DNA from: an uncultured Bacteroidales bacterium
GTDB lineage: Bacteria; Bacteroidota; Bacteroidia; Bacteroidales; UBA932
Assembly: GCA_946406355.1 (NCBI GenBank)
Contig: CAMJKI010000007.1
Location: forward strand, 1-54,053
Length of the DNA: 54,053 nucleotides
Reading direction: 5' to 3'
The translations under genes and the position numbers were made by a program. Within the stretch, counting starts at the first letter, position 1, and the number at the start of each line of letters is the position of its first letter. A model generated the notes under the pieces. The model saw only the letters and a list, made by a program, of their open reading frames with translations. It had not been told where the DNA came from and did no database searches. Shown in pieces: positions 41,173-48,713 of this stretch.

Positions 41173-41609
41173 TGAATTTTTATCGTTTAATACATCTTGC
41201 ACTGGCCCTATTCCTGTCAATTTTTGCCGGGTGGTCGCAAAATAACCAGCAGGACACAGCCGAGCAGCGGGAAAAGCAGTTGCTGGAATCCATCGACAAG
41301 GAAACCGCGCGGCTCCGGAACCTCCTGGACCTGGAATACTGGCAGGAGTTTTACGTAGATTCCACGCTCACCCACGATTTGCACGCCCGTATGGACGAGC
41401 TTCTTCAGATGCAGCAGGCCAAGGTGGAGAATACAGATCTTTACCAGACCATTTCCGATAAATGGATGGAGCAGATAGACCGTTCCTACAAATCTTTCTT
41501 CACGGAAGAGCAGTGGAACAAGTATTGGAAGGCCGGAGGCCAGCGGGCCCAGAAAGAAAGGGACAAACGCAAAGAAAAGGCGGCCAAAGCCTCGGAAAAG
41601 AAAAAATAG
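41172..41609 (+). CDS. small exported helical protein of unknown function
   Basis: A 145-residue protein with a signal peptide (FYRLIHLALALFLSIFAGWS) and an almost fully helical, charged mature part. QREKQLLESIDKETARLRNL could form a coiled coil, and the C-terminus is very basic (RAQKERDKRKEKAAKASEKKK, shortened here in part). I do not recognise a family. It lies 17 bases before pheS on the same strand, but pheS has its own -7 box. The basic tail could bind nucleic acid or acidic polymers, but nothing here proves that. Confidence 0.75.
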   Translation: MNFYRLIHLALALFLSIFAGWSQNNQQDTAEQREKQLLESIDKETARLRNLLDLEYWQEFYVDSTLTHDLHARMDELLQMQQAKVENTDLYQTISDKWMEQIDRSYKSFFTEEQWNKYWKAGGQRAQKERDKRKEKAAKASEKKK

Positions 41610-41610
41610 T

Positions 41611-41618
41611 TATCTTTG
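41611..41618 (+). promoter_or_regulatory. -7 box (TATCTTTG) for pheS
   Basis: TATCTTTG immediately after the previous stop and 8 bases before the pheS ATG at 41627; it supports this pheS start. Confidence 0.55.
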
Positions 41619-41626
41619 CAGCCACT

Positions 41627-42661
41627 ATGAAAGAAGCAATCGACAAAATATTCAAGGAACTTCAGGAACTGAAGGCTTCATCGGCCAAAGAGGCCGAAGA
41701 GGCTCGCGTGCGTTTCCTGGGGAAAAAAGGTGAAATAACGGCCCTGATGGAGGAATTCCGCTCCGTGGCGCCGGAACTCAAGCGGGAATACGGCCAGAAG
41801 CTGAACGAGCTCAAGAAAGCCGCCGCCGCCCGCATCGAGGAACTGAAGGCCTCCGTGGAGGAAGCTGCCGTTTCCCTGGCACCCAAGGAAGACCTCACCA
41901 TGCCCGGCGACGCCATGCCGCCGGGAAGCCGCCATCCGGTATCCATCGTAAGGCAGGAGATTGTGGACATTTTCCGCAAATTCGGCTACGACGTAGCGGA
42001 AGGTCCGGAGATTGAAGACGATTACCATGTGTTCGAGGCCCTCAACTTCCCGCCCAATCACCCGGCCCGGGAAATGCAGGATACCTTCTTTGTGAGCACC
42101 GGTCACCTGAATCCGCTGCTGCTCCGCACCCACACCTCTTCCGTGCAGGTGCGCACCATGGAAAAACAGCCGCTGCCCATCCGCGTGGTGTGCCCCGGCC
42201 GCGTGTTCCGCAACGAGGCCATCTCGGCCCGCGCCCACTGCATCTTCCACCAAGTGGAAGGCCTTTATATCGATAAGGACGTTACCTTCGCCGACCTCAA
42301 GCAGGCTATCCTGCTGTTTGCGCGGGAGATGTTCGGCCCGGAGACGGAAATCCGCATGCGCCCCAGCTACTTCCCCTTCACCGAACCTTCGGCCGAGGTG
42401 GACGTTAGCTGCAACATCTGCCACGGCAAGGGCTGCAACATCTGCAAGGGAACCGGCTGGCTGGAGATTATGGGCTGCGGCATGGTAGATCCCAACGTGC
42501 TCAAAGCCAGCGGCATAGATCCGGAGCAGTACACCGGCTTCGCCTTCGGCATGGGCGTAGAACGCATCGCCATGCTCAAGTGGCAGGTAAACGACCTGCG
42601 CCACTACTTCGAGAACGACATGCGCTTCCTGCAGGAATTCGCCACCGCTACGGAAGTATAA
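41627..42661 (+). CDS. pheS: phenylalanyl-tRNA synthetase alpha subunit
   Basis: With PheT (not in the window) it charges tRNA-Phe. I start at 41627 (MKEAIDKIFKELQELK), giving 344 residues; a longer frame only overlaps the previous gene. The N-terminal coiled coil spans about 1-85. The class II core follows with HPVSIVRQEIVDIF, TSSVQVRTM, GRVFRNEAISARAH (motif 2), and GFAFGMGVERIAML (motif 3). A CNICHGKGCNICKGTGW segment gives four cysteines in a zinc-ribbon-like loop, common in many bacterial PheS. It is followed by the long hairpin at 42681-42728. Confidence 0.97.
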   Translation: MKEAIDKIFKELQELKASSAKEAEEARVRFLGKKGEITALMEEFRSVAPELKREYGQKLNELKKAAAARIEELKASVEEAAVSLAPKEDLTMPGDAMPPGSRHPVSIVRQEIVDIFRKFGYDVAEGPEIEDDYHVFEALNFPPNHPAREMQDTFFVSTGHLNPLLLRTHTSSVQVRTMEKQPLPIRVVCPGRVFRNEAISARAHCIFHQVEGLYIDKDVTFADLKQAILLFAREMFGPETEIRMRPSYFPFTEPSAEVDVSCNICHGKGCNICKGTGWLEIMGCGMVDPNVLKASGIDPEQYTGFAFGMGVERIAMLKWQVNDLRHYFENDMRFLQEFATATEV

Positions 42662-42680
42662 ATCTGTTGATTTTCAATAC

Positions 42681-42728
42681 ATTAAAAGATTCTCCCTGTG
42701 ACTGGAATCACAGGGAGAATCTTTTAAT
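42681..42728. terminator. 21-bp perfect hairpin between convergent genes
   Basis: Arms 42681-42701 and 42708-42728 pair perfectly over 21 bp around CTGGAA. The AAAAG/CTTTT ends supply a T-run in both directions, so it should terminate both pheS and the convergent SdiA-regulated gene. Its core matches the hairpin at 8098-8121, and CTGATTATCAG follows at 42732-42742. Confidence 0.85.
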
Positions 42729-42743
42729 ACGCTGATTATCAGC

Positions 42744-43580
42744 TTAGAAGGTGAATTTTACTTTGTGCAGGATGGAGGGATTGTCGTCACCGCAGTCGTC
42801 GGCTATCCAGATGCAGCCGTGGGCGCGGTCTACGCAAACCGATTCGGGGTTCCAGTTAGCAAAGGCGCTAAGGTCGTAAGTGGCCAGGAGCCTGGTGGCG
42901 GCACCGTCAAAGAGATACAGCGTAAAGGGCTTCATGTCAGGCACTTCCCGGGATCGCTTGTTAGAATCCATTACCCACAGGAAGTCTCCTTCCGGATCGT
43001 AGCACAGATCGGCAATCTCCGAGAGGGTGGGGGCGATGTCCCGGAGGCTCCGCGCGTCTTCCAGCTTGCGGCCGTCCGGCGAATATTTCCACAGCGTAGC
43101 CTTGGTCTGGGCGCCCAGATACAGGTCTCCCTTGTACCAGGTGATGCCTTCTATGCCGTCGTTCCTTAAACGGGCGGCCTCTTCCACCTGGATGACGGTC
43201 TCTTTCTCATTATAGTCCGGAGGCGTCATTTTATACACCCGGGAAGGTTCTACGTCCAGGTACAGGATGCCGGTGGCCGGGTCCATGGTGATACCCTCCA
43301 GGTCGGCGTCGTGATACCAGTGGTTTTCAAAGCTGCCGTCGAAGCCAATCTTGTACAGGTTTCCGTTGTCGCCCACGCCCCAGAGGAAGTCCTTGTCCTT
43401 ACTGAGACACAGGCCGGAGAGTTCCACCACAAAGTCGTTATCGGCCTTTTGCAACTTCTTGGACCATTCCAGTTTTTCCATTTCCGGAAGACGCTTTTCG
43501 GCCTTCCGGCTGGCAGCGCCACAACCCGCAAACAGCAGTACCGCTGCTGCGCAAATTAGCATTTTGAAAGTACTCTTCAT
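42744..43580 (-). CDS. SdiA-regulated-type lipoprotein
   Basis: A lipoprotein of 278 residues from the ATG at 43580 (MKSTFKMLICAAAVLLFAGC; lipobox LFAGC). The rest fits the SdiA-regulated/YjiK beta-propeller family: ELSGLCLSKDKDFLWGVGDNG, DLEGITMDPATGILYLD, GIEGITWYKGDLYLG, EIADLCYDPEGDFLWVMDS and NPESVCVDRAHGCIWIADD are successive blades. The role is unknown; the fold suggests binding or esterase activity outside the inner membrane. The longer upstream frame lies before the promoter box at 43602-43609, so it is not coding. Confidence 0.87.
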   Translation of the reverse strand: MKSTFKMLICAAAVLLFAGCGAASRKAEKRLPEMEKLEWSKKLQKADNDFVVELSGLCLSKDKDFLWGVGDNGNLYKIGFDGSFENHWYHDADLEGITMDPATGILYLDVEPSRVYKMTPPDYNEKETVIQVEEAARLRNDGIEGITWYKGDLYLGAQTKATLWKYSPDGRKLEDARSLRDIAPTLSEIADLCYDPEGDFLWVMDSNKRSREVPDMKPFTLYLFDGAATRLLATYDLSAFANWNPESVCVDRAHGCIWIADDCGDDNPSILHKVKFTF

Positions 43581-43601
43581 AGAATTCAGGTATAACCAGA
43601 A

Positions 43602-43609
43602 CAAAGATA
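43602..43609 (-). promoter_or_regulatory. -7 box (TATCTTTG) for the SdiA-regulated-type gene
   Basis: TATCTTTG on the minus strand, 21 bases before the ATG at 43580; this fixes the start within the longer open frame. Confidence 0.55.
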
Positions 43610-43734
43610 CATTTCTTTTTTCCAAACTGTTTCTTTCCGGTGTAACATTCAAGCGGTAATCAGGTAACAAATACAACAACTGCCATTTTGTCAGTTCCCC
43701 GGAAAAGGAACGGAGATTGATGAATCACAGGACG

Positions 43735-43742
43735 AAAGGAGG
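43735..43742 (+). promoter_or_regulatory. unusual strong ribosome binding site for clpB
   Basis: AAAGGAGG, 7 bases before the ATG at 43750. Strong Shine-Dalgarno sequences are rare in this window, so it decides for 43750 over the ATGs at 43717 and 43720. Confidence 0.7.
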
Positions 43743-43749
43743 AACAAAT

Positions 43750-45912
43750 ATGGAAAACAATAATAACAACAGTTTCTTGCAGCGCTTTGCGATTAACCTG
43801 AACGAACGGGCATCGCAGGGCAAACTGGACCCGGTTATCGGCCGGGACGACGAAATCCGGCGCGTGCTGCAGATCCTTAGCAGGCGTACCAAGAACAACC
43901 CCATCCTGGTGGGCGAACCGGGCGTGGGTAAGACCGCTATCAGCGAAGGCATTGCCCAGAACATAGTGAACGGGCAGGTGCCGGAGAACCTTAAGTCCAA
44001 GAAGGTGTACTCCCTGGACATGGGTGCGCTTATCGCGGGCGCTAAATATCAGGGTGAATTTGAAGAACGTCTGAAGGGTGTGGTGAAGGAAGTTGTGGAC
44101 AGCGCCGGTGAAATAATCCTGTTCATCGACGAAATCCATACCCTGGTGGGCGCCGGGCGTTCCAGCGGGGCCATGGATGCTTCCAACATCCTTAAGCCCG
44201 CGCTCGCGCGTGGTGAATTAAGGACCATCGGCTCCACCACCCTGGATGAATACCAAAAGTATTTTGAGGCCGACAAGGCCCTGGAGCGGCGTTTCCAGAT
44301 GGTGATGGTGGACGAACCCTCGCCGGCGGAGAGCATTGCCATCCTGCGTGGCCTGAAGGAGCGTTACGAGAACCACCACAAAGTGCGTATCGAAGACGAC
44401 GCCCTCATTGCCGCCGTAAACCTGAGCCACCGCTACATTACCAGCCGATTCCTGCCCGACAAGGCCATCGACCTGGTGGACGAGGCGGCTTCCAAGCTGC
44501 GCCTGGAGATGAATTCCGTGCCGGAGCCCATCGACGACCTTAACAGCGCCATCCGGCAGAAAGAAATTGAGCGGGAGGCTATCAAGCGCGAGGGCGCATC
44601 GGCCAAGATGGACAAGCTGGAAGCCGAGCTCAAGGACCTGCAGGCAAAGCGGGAAGAGCTCATGAGGCGCTGGAACGAGGAAAAGGACATTTTGGGCGGG
44701 CTGCAGACGGCCCGGCAGGAGATGGAAGACCTGAACCTGCAGGCCAAAACCGCCGAACGCAACGGCGACTACGCCAAGGTGGCCGAAATCCGCTACGGCA
44801 AGATGGCGGCTACGCAAAAGCGCATCGACGAACTTACAGCCAAGGCCGAATCTATCAAGGAACCGCTTGTAACAGAAGCGGTTACTCCGGAAGATATTGC
44901 CGAAGTGGTGGCCAAGTGGACAGGAATCCCCGTAAAGCGGATGCTGGAAAGCGAGAAGGAAAAACTTCTGCGCATGGAAAGCGAACTGCACAAGCGGGTA
45001 GTGGGCCAGGACGAGGCCATCAAAGCCGTCTCGGACGCCGTCCGCCGCAACCGGGCGGGCCTTAGCAATGAGAAACGCCCCATCGGCTCTTTCCTGTTCA
45101 TGGGTACTACCGGCGTGGGTAAGACCGAGCTGGCAAAAGCCCTGGCGGAATTCCTGTTCAACGACGAGAACATGATGACGCGTATCGACATGAGTGAATA
45201 CCAGGAGCGCCATACCGTCTCCCGTCTGGTAGGCGCGCCTCCGGGATATGTAGGTTACGACGAGGGCGGCCAGCTTACCGAGGCCGTGCGCCGCAAACCC
45301 TACAGCGTGGTGCTGCTGGACGAGATTGAAAAAGCCCACCCGGACGTGTTCAACGTGCTTTTGCAGGTGCTGGACGACGGCCGTCTCACCGACAACAAGG
45401 GCCGCACGGTGGACTTCAAGAACACCATCCTCATCATGACCTCCAACGCCGGTGCCGACATTATCCAGAGCTACATGGAAAAGCTGCCGGAAGTGAAGGG
45501 CGTGGACATGCAGGCCCTGGCCACGCGGCGCTCCCTGCTGGACGAGTGCGGCAAGAAAGTGCTTGACGTCCTGAAACTTACGGTGCGTCCGGAGTTCCTG
45601 AACCGTATCGACGAAATCATCATGTTCGACCCGCTCACCAAGGCCGATGTCCGCGAAATCCTGCACATCCAGGAGCACGAGCTGCAGCGGAAACTGGCCG
45701 AAAGCGGCATCAGCGTGCAGTTTACTCCGGCCTTCGAAGACCATATTGTGGAACATGGTTACGATCCGGCCTACGGCGCCCGTCCCGTGAAGCGGCTCAT
45801 CCAGCGCGAACTGGTGAACCTGCTGGCCAAGAGCGTCCTGGACGGTACCATCCGCAAGGATTCCGTGGTGCAGGTGGATGCCGTGGGCGGCGAGGTGGTG
45901 CTGAAAAGCTAA
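43750..45912 (+). CDS. clpB: ClpB disaggregase lacking the N-terminal domain
   Basis: A AAA+ unfoldase of 720 residues. The order is NBD1 with Walker A GEPGVGKT and [12 protein letters not shown], the ClpB coiled-coil M-domain (about 270-395, from [13 protein letters not shown] to KAESIKEP), NBD2 with [12 protein letters not shown] and [13 protein letters not shown], and a ClpB C-terminus ([18 protein letters not shown]). The full M-domain excludes ClpA or ClpC. The usual Clp_N domain of about 140 residues is absent: the chain opens [21 protein letters not shown], which corresponds to the linker before NBD1. E. coli makes such a form from an internal start; here it is the only form encoded. 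Disaggregation with DnaK should be possible, with altered substrate capture. Confidence 0.93.
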   Translation: MENNNNNSFLQRFAINLNERASQGKLDPVIGRDDEIRRVLQILSRRTKNNPILVGEPGVGKTAISEGIAQNIVNGQVPENLKSKKVYSLDMGALIAGAKYQGEFEERLKGVVKEVVDSAGEIILFIDEIHTLVGAGRSSGAMDASNILKPALARGELRTIGSTTLDEYQKYFEADKALERRFQMVMVDEPSPAESIAILRGLKERYENHHKVRIEDDALIAAVNLSHRYITSRFLPDKAIDLVDEAASKLRLEMNSVPEPIDDLNSAIRQKEIEREAIKREGASAKMDKLEAELKDLQAKREELMRRWNEEKDILGGLQTARQEMEDLNLQAKTAERNGDYAKVAEIRYGKMAATQKRIDELTAKAESIKEPLVTEAVTPEDIAEVVAKWTGIPVKRMLESEKEKLLRMESELHKRVVGQDEAIKAVSDAVRRNRAGLSNEKRPIGSFLFMGTTGVGKTELAKALAEFLFNDENMMTRIDMSEYQERHTVSRLVGAPPGYVGYDEGGQLTEAVRRKPYSVVLLDEIEKAHPDVFNVLLQVLDDGRLTDNKGRTVDFKNTILIMTSNAGADIIQSYMEKLPEVKGVDMQALATRRSLLDECGKKVLDVLKLTVRPEFLNRIDEIIMFDPLTKADVREILHIQEHELQRKLAESGISVQFTPAFEDHIVEHGYDPAYGARPVKRLIQRELVNLLAKSVLDGTIRKDSVVQVDAVGGEVVLKS

Positions 45913-45922
45913 AAATTATTTG

Positions 45923-45930
45923 TACCTTTG
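45923..45930 (+). promoter_or_regulatory. -7 box (TACCTTTG) for the sigma-54 activator operon
   Basis: TACCTTTG, 7 bases before the ATG at 45938 and 10 bases after the clpB stop. Confidence 0.5.
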
Positions 45931-45937
45931 CGGGACT

Positions 45938-47158
45938 ATGGATTTACAGGCCCTAAAGAATAAATACGATATTATCGGCAACGATCCGGTGCTGAACGAC
46001 GCCCTGGAAACAGCGGTGAAGTTTGCGCCCACGGGCCTCAGTGTGCTCATTCAGGGAGAAAGCGGCGTGGGTAAGGAAAGCTTTGCGCGCATTATCCATC
46101 AGTACTCCCAGCGCCGTCAGGGGCCGTTTTTCGTGGTAAACTGCGGCGCCCTTCCCAAGGAACTGGTGAATTCGGAGCTGTTCGGCCATGTGAAGGGGTC
46201 TTTCACCGGCGCTTCCGACAACCGCAAAGGTTATTTTGAGGATGCCGACGGAGGCACGCTGTTCCTGGACGAGATTGCCGAACTGCCGGCCGAAACGCAG
46301 GCTCTACTGCTGCGGGTGCTCCAAAGCGGCGAATTCCGCAAGGTGGGTTCCAACAAAGTGGAACACACGGACGTGCGCGTTGTGGCCGCCACCAATGTGC
46401 AGCTGTACGAGGCCGTAAAGCGCGGCAAATTCCGGGAGGATCTGTACTTCCGCCTGTCGGCCGCCCAAATCCGCATTCCCCCGCTGCGGGAACGCCAGGG
46501 GGACATTTACCTGCTTTTCCGCAAGTTCACATCCGATTTTTCGGAAGTGAACGGCATGTGCAAAATATCACTGAAACCGGATGCCATCCGCATGCTGGAG
46601 CAGTACCGCTGGCCAGGCAATATCCGCCAGCTGCAGGGCTTTACCCAATCGCTTACGGCGCAGCTTTCCGTGAAAGTGACGCCCACGCTTCAGCGCATCG
46701 AGCTATCGGCCCGGGAACTGGAACCCTACATGCCCCGCGAGGAGGGAGAACCCATCCCCATGCTGTACGAAGGCCCCCAGCCGTCCTCTTCCTTCAGTGC
46801 CGATGAGCGCCAGGCCATCTTCAAGGCCATCTTCGACCTCAAGCAGGAGGTAGATGCCCTTAAGGCCCATATCGACCGCCGGGAGCTTCCGCCGCCCCCG
46901 GCCCGGCCCATGGAAGAAACGCAGGAAGCCGAATGGCAGGGAGAGGAAACCTTCCCCCAGGAACGGCCCATCTTCCACGTGGAAACGCCTGCGCAGGAGC
47001 CCCAGCCCCACACTTTGTCTATCCGCAAGTCGGAGGAAGAACTTATCCGCGCCGCGCTGGAGAAACACGACGGCAACCGCAAGAAGGCGGCCGAAGAACT
47101 GGGCATGAGCGAGCGTTCGCTGTACCGCAAACTGCCCCCGGAATTCCGTAAGAAATGA
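45938..47158 (+). CDS. sigma-54 dependent transcriptional activator
   Basis: A 406-residue bacterial enhancer-binding protein. The AAA+ domain starts almost at the N-terminus (IIGNDPVLNDALETA), with Walker A GESGVGKESFA, the sigma-54 contact loop as GSFTGA (usually GAFTGA), LFLDEIAELP, and RLSAAQIRIPPLRERQGDI. There is no receiver or GAF domain. A proline-rich linker (about 265-345) leads to a Fis-type helix-turn-helix (ALEKHDGNRKKAAEELGMS). I start at 45938, since the upstream ATG lies before the -7 box. Its stop overlaps the lptE start by 4 bases, an arrangement I recall as usual in Bacteroidota. Target genes are not visible here. Confidence 0.93.
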   Translation: MDLQALKNKYDIIGNDPVLNDALETAVKFAPTGLSVLIQGESGVGKESFARIIHQYSQRRQGPFFVVNCGALPKELVNSELFGHVKGSFTGASDNRKGYFEDADGGTLFLDEIAELPAETQALLLRVLQSGEFRKVGSNKVEHTDVRVVAATNVQLYEAVKRGKFREDLYFRLSAAQIRIPPLRERQGDIYLLFRKFTSDFSEVNGMCKISLKPDAIRMLEQYRWPGNIRQLQGFTQSLTAQLSVKVTPTLQRIELSARELEPYMPREEGEPIPMLYEGPQPSSSFSADERQAIFKAIFDLKQEVDALKAHIDRRELPPPPARPMEETQEAEWQGEETFPQERPIFHVETPAQEPQPHTLSIRKSEEELIRAALEKHDGNRKKAAEELGMSERSLYRKLPPEFRKK

Positions 47159-47652
47159 AACGCCTGAGCTGCATACTGGCCATGGCGTTCATGGTGGCTT
47201 CCTGTGGAATTTATTCTTTCACAGGCACTTCCATACAGCCCGATGTAAACACCATCACCATTCCCTTTGTGGAAAACAAAGCCGTGCAGGTGAATCCCTC
47301 CCTGTCCAACGACCTCACAGAGGCCCTGCAGGAAAAGTTCCGCAAACTCACCCGCCTGGAGCAGGTAGATGTGGACGGAGACCTGGAGCTGGTCTGTGAA
47401 ATTACCGGTTACGACGTAAAGGCCACCGCCATCACCGCCCAGGAACAGGCTGCCCAGAACCGCCTCACTGTGCAGGTAAAGATAGAGTTCACCAACCGGA
47501 AATACCCGGAAGACGACGTTAGCAGCTCCTTCAGTGCCTACGAGGACTTCGACGCCACCCTGTCGCTGGACGCCGTGGAAAGCGGTCTCTGCGAAACCAT
47601 CGTGGAAAAACTGGTAGAAGATATTTTTAATGCAACGGTAGCACAATGGTAA
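47155..47652 (+). CDS. lptE: LPS assembly lipoprotein LptE
   Basis: A 165-residue outer-membrane lipoprotein (lipobox VASC, Cys17) that should plug LptD and help insert LPS or LOS. The sequence CGIYSFTGTSIQPDVNTITIPF is typical of Bacteroidota LptE, followed by NDLTEALQEKFRKLTRL and alternating beta-strands. It is coupled to the sigma-54 activator (4-base overlap) and overlaps the next gene by 7 bases. LptD is not in the window. Confidence 0.9.
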   Translation: MKRLSCILAMAFMVASCGIYSFTGTSIQPDVNTITIPFVENKAVQVNPSLSNDLTEALQEKFRKLTRLEQVDVDGDLELVCEITGYDVKATAITAQEQAAQNRLTVQVKIEFTNRKYPEDDVSSSFSAYEDFDATLSLDAVESGLCETIVEKLVEDIFNATVAQW

Positions 47653-48236
47653 GATCGTCGCATATCGACCTCCACACCCTTACGCTGGACGAGCTGGTGG
47701 GGGTAGTGAACCTGTACCCCTGGTACGGAGCGGCCCGCGTAGAGCTTTGCTCCCGCATGTCGGAAGTGGGCGGTGACGACTGGGGGCTGGAGCAGTTTGC
47801 CGGCGAGGCCCTTTTTGTGGCCGACCGCAGCAAAATTGCCGCCTTTTTGCACCGTGGCCGGAAGGGAGATTACTCCGACAAGGACGTCCAGGCCCTGCTG
47901 GCCTCTTATCTGGAGCCCGCCCCGGAGGAGACATCGGCCGCCGAGCATCAGGTGCGCGTGGTGGGCGGAGACTATTTCTCCCAGTCGCAATACGACAACG
48001 TGCGCAAGGGTGAAGATAATATTTTTACCCGCTTTGCCGCCAAAGCCCGTCCGGAAGGTTCTCCCGACGAGGAAGCGGGCAGCGAAATTGCCGACCGTTT
48101 TGCCACCGAAACCCTGGCCCGGATCTTTGCCGAACAGGGCCGTCCGGAGGAGGCAAGACGCATTTATTCGCGTCTGGTTTTGGATATTCCGGAAAAAAGT
48201 GCTTACTTTGCATCCCTTATTGACGAATTGGATTAA
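47646..48236 (+). CDS. cytoplasmic protein with TPR-like C-terminus
   Basis: A 196-residue protein without signal peptide, in the slot between lptE and secG where Bacteroidota often keep a TPR-like hypothetical protein. The N-terminal part (HIDLHTLTLDELVGVVNLYPWYGAARVELCSRM) is helical. The last 50 residues (ATETLARIFAEQGRPEEARRIYSRL) look like one tetratricopeptide unit. Function is unknown; possible protein-protein contacts. It overlaps lptE by 7 bases, so it is translated together with it. Confidence 0.82.
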   Translation: MVRSSHIDLHTLTLDELVGVVNLYPWYGAARVELCSRMSEVGGDDWGLEQFAGEALFVADRSKIAAFLHRGRKGDYSDKDVQALLASYLEPAPEETSAAEHQVRVVGGDYFSQSQYDNVRKGEDNIFTRFAAKARPEGSPDEEAGSEIADRFATETLARIFAEQGRPEEARRIYSRLVLDIPEKSAYFASLIDELD

Positions 48237-48250
48237 AATTAGTTAACGAT

Positions 48251-48610
48251 ATGAACGCAGCATTCACTGTTTTGGTCGTCCTCATTATCATTGCGGCCAT
48301 TCTTCTGATCGCGGTTGTCCTCCTGCAGAACGGCAAGGACGGCGGCCTCGCCACCAACTTCACTTCGGCCAACCAAACCCTGGGCGTACGCCAGACGGCC
48401 ACCATCCTGGAAAAAGCTACCTGGTATCTGGTAGGCTTTATCCTGGTAGTTTCCGTAATTACCGTATTTGTTGCCCGTGGTAACACCCAGCGCGGTTCCA
48501 ACGACGCCGTCAGCACCGAAATCATGAACCAGGTGGATGCCGCCGCTTCGGAAGCTCCCGCCTTCCCGCTTCCTCAGGACAGCCCCGAGGCCAGCCCGGA
48601 AGCCGAATAA
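48251..48610 (+). CDS. secG: protein translocase subunit SecG
   Basis: A small membrane subunit of the SecYEG channel. Of 119 residues, two hydrophobic helices (about 4-24 and 56-76) enclose the family signature VVLLQNGKDGGLATNFTSANQTLGVRQTA (split here as VLLQNGKDGG and TLGVRQT). The hydrophilic C-terminal tail (SEAPAFPLPQDSPEASPEAE) is as in other Bacteroidota. It closes the activator-lptE-TPR-secG operon, with a terminator at 48633. Confidence 0.95.
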   Translation: MNAAFTVLVVLIIIAAILLIAVVLLQNGKDGGLATNFTSANQTLGVRQTATILEKATWYLVGFILVVSVITVFVARGNTQRGSNDAVSTEIMNQVDAAASEAPAFPLPQDSPEASPEAE

Positions 48611-48632
48611 GCAAACCGATATAAACGATTAG

Positions 48633-48663
48633 GGCCAACCCGCAAGGGCTGGCCTTTTTTTTT
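48633..48663 (+). terminator. Rho-independent terminator after secG
   Basis: GGCCAACCC (48633-48641), loop GCAA, GGGCTGGCC (48646-48654), one mismatch, then nine T. It ends the operon 45938-48610. Confidence 0.9.
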
Positions 48664-48675
48664 GAAAAATTTGCT

Positions 48676-48683
48676 TATATTTG
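48676..48683 (+). promoter_or_regulatory. -7 box (TATATTTG) for the TPR lipoprotein
   Basis: TATATTTG, 30 bases before the ATG at 48714, directly after the secG terminator. Confidence 0.55.
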
Positions 48684-48713
48684 TGAATCAGACAATAACT
48701 GTTATATACTTAT

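Noticed and set aside
43601..43679. N-terminal extension of the SdiA-regulated-type lipoprotein
   Set aside because: The extra residues precede a clear lipoprotein signal and overlap the -7 promoter box.
45938..47158. A sigma-54 (-24/-12) promoter near the activator gene
   Set aside because: I looked for TGGC-N8-TTGC type sites around the activator and neighbouring genes and found no convincing match.
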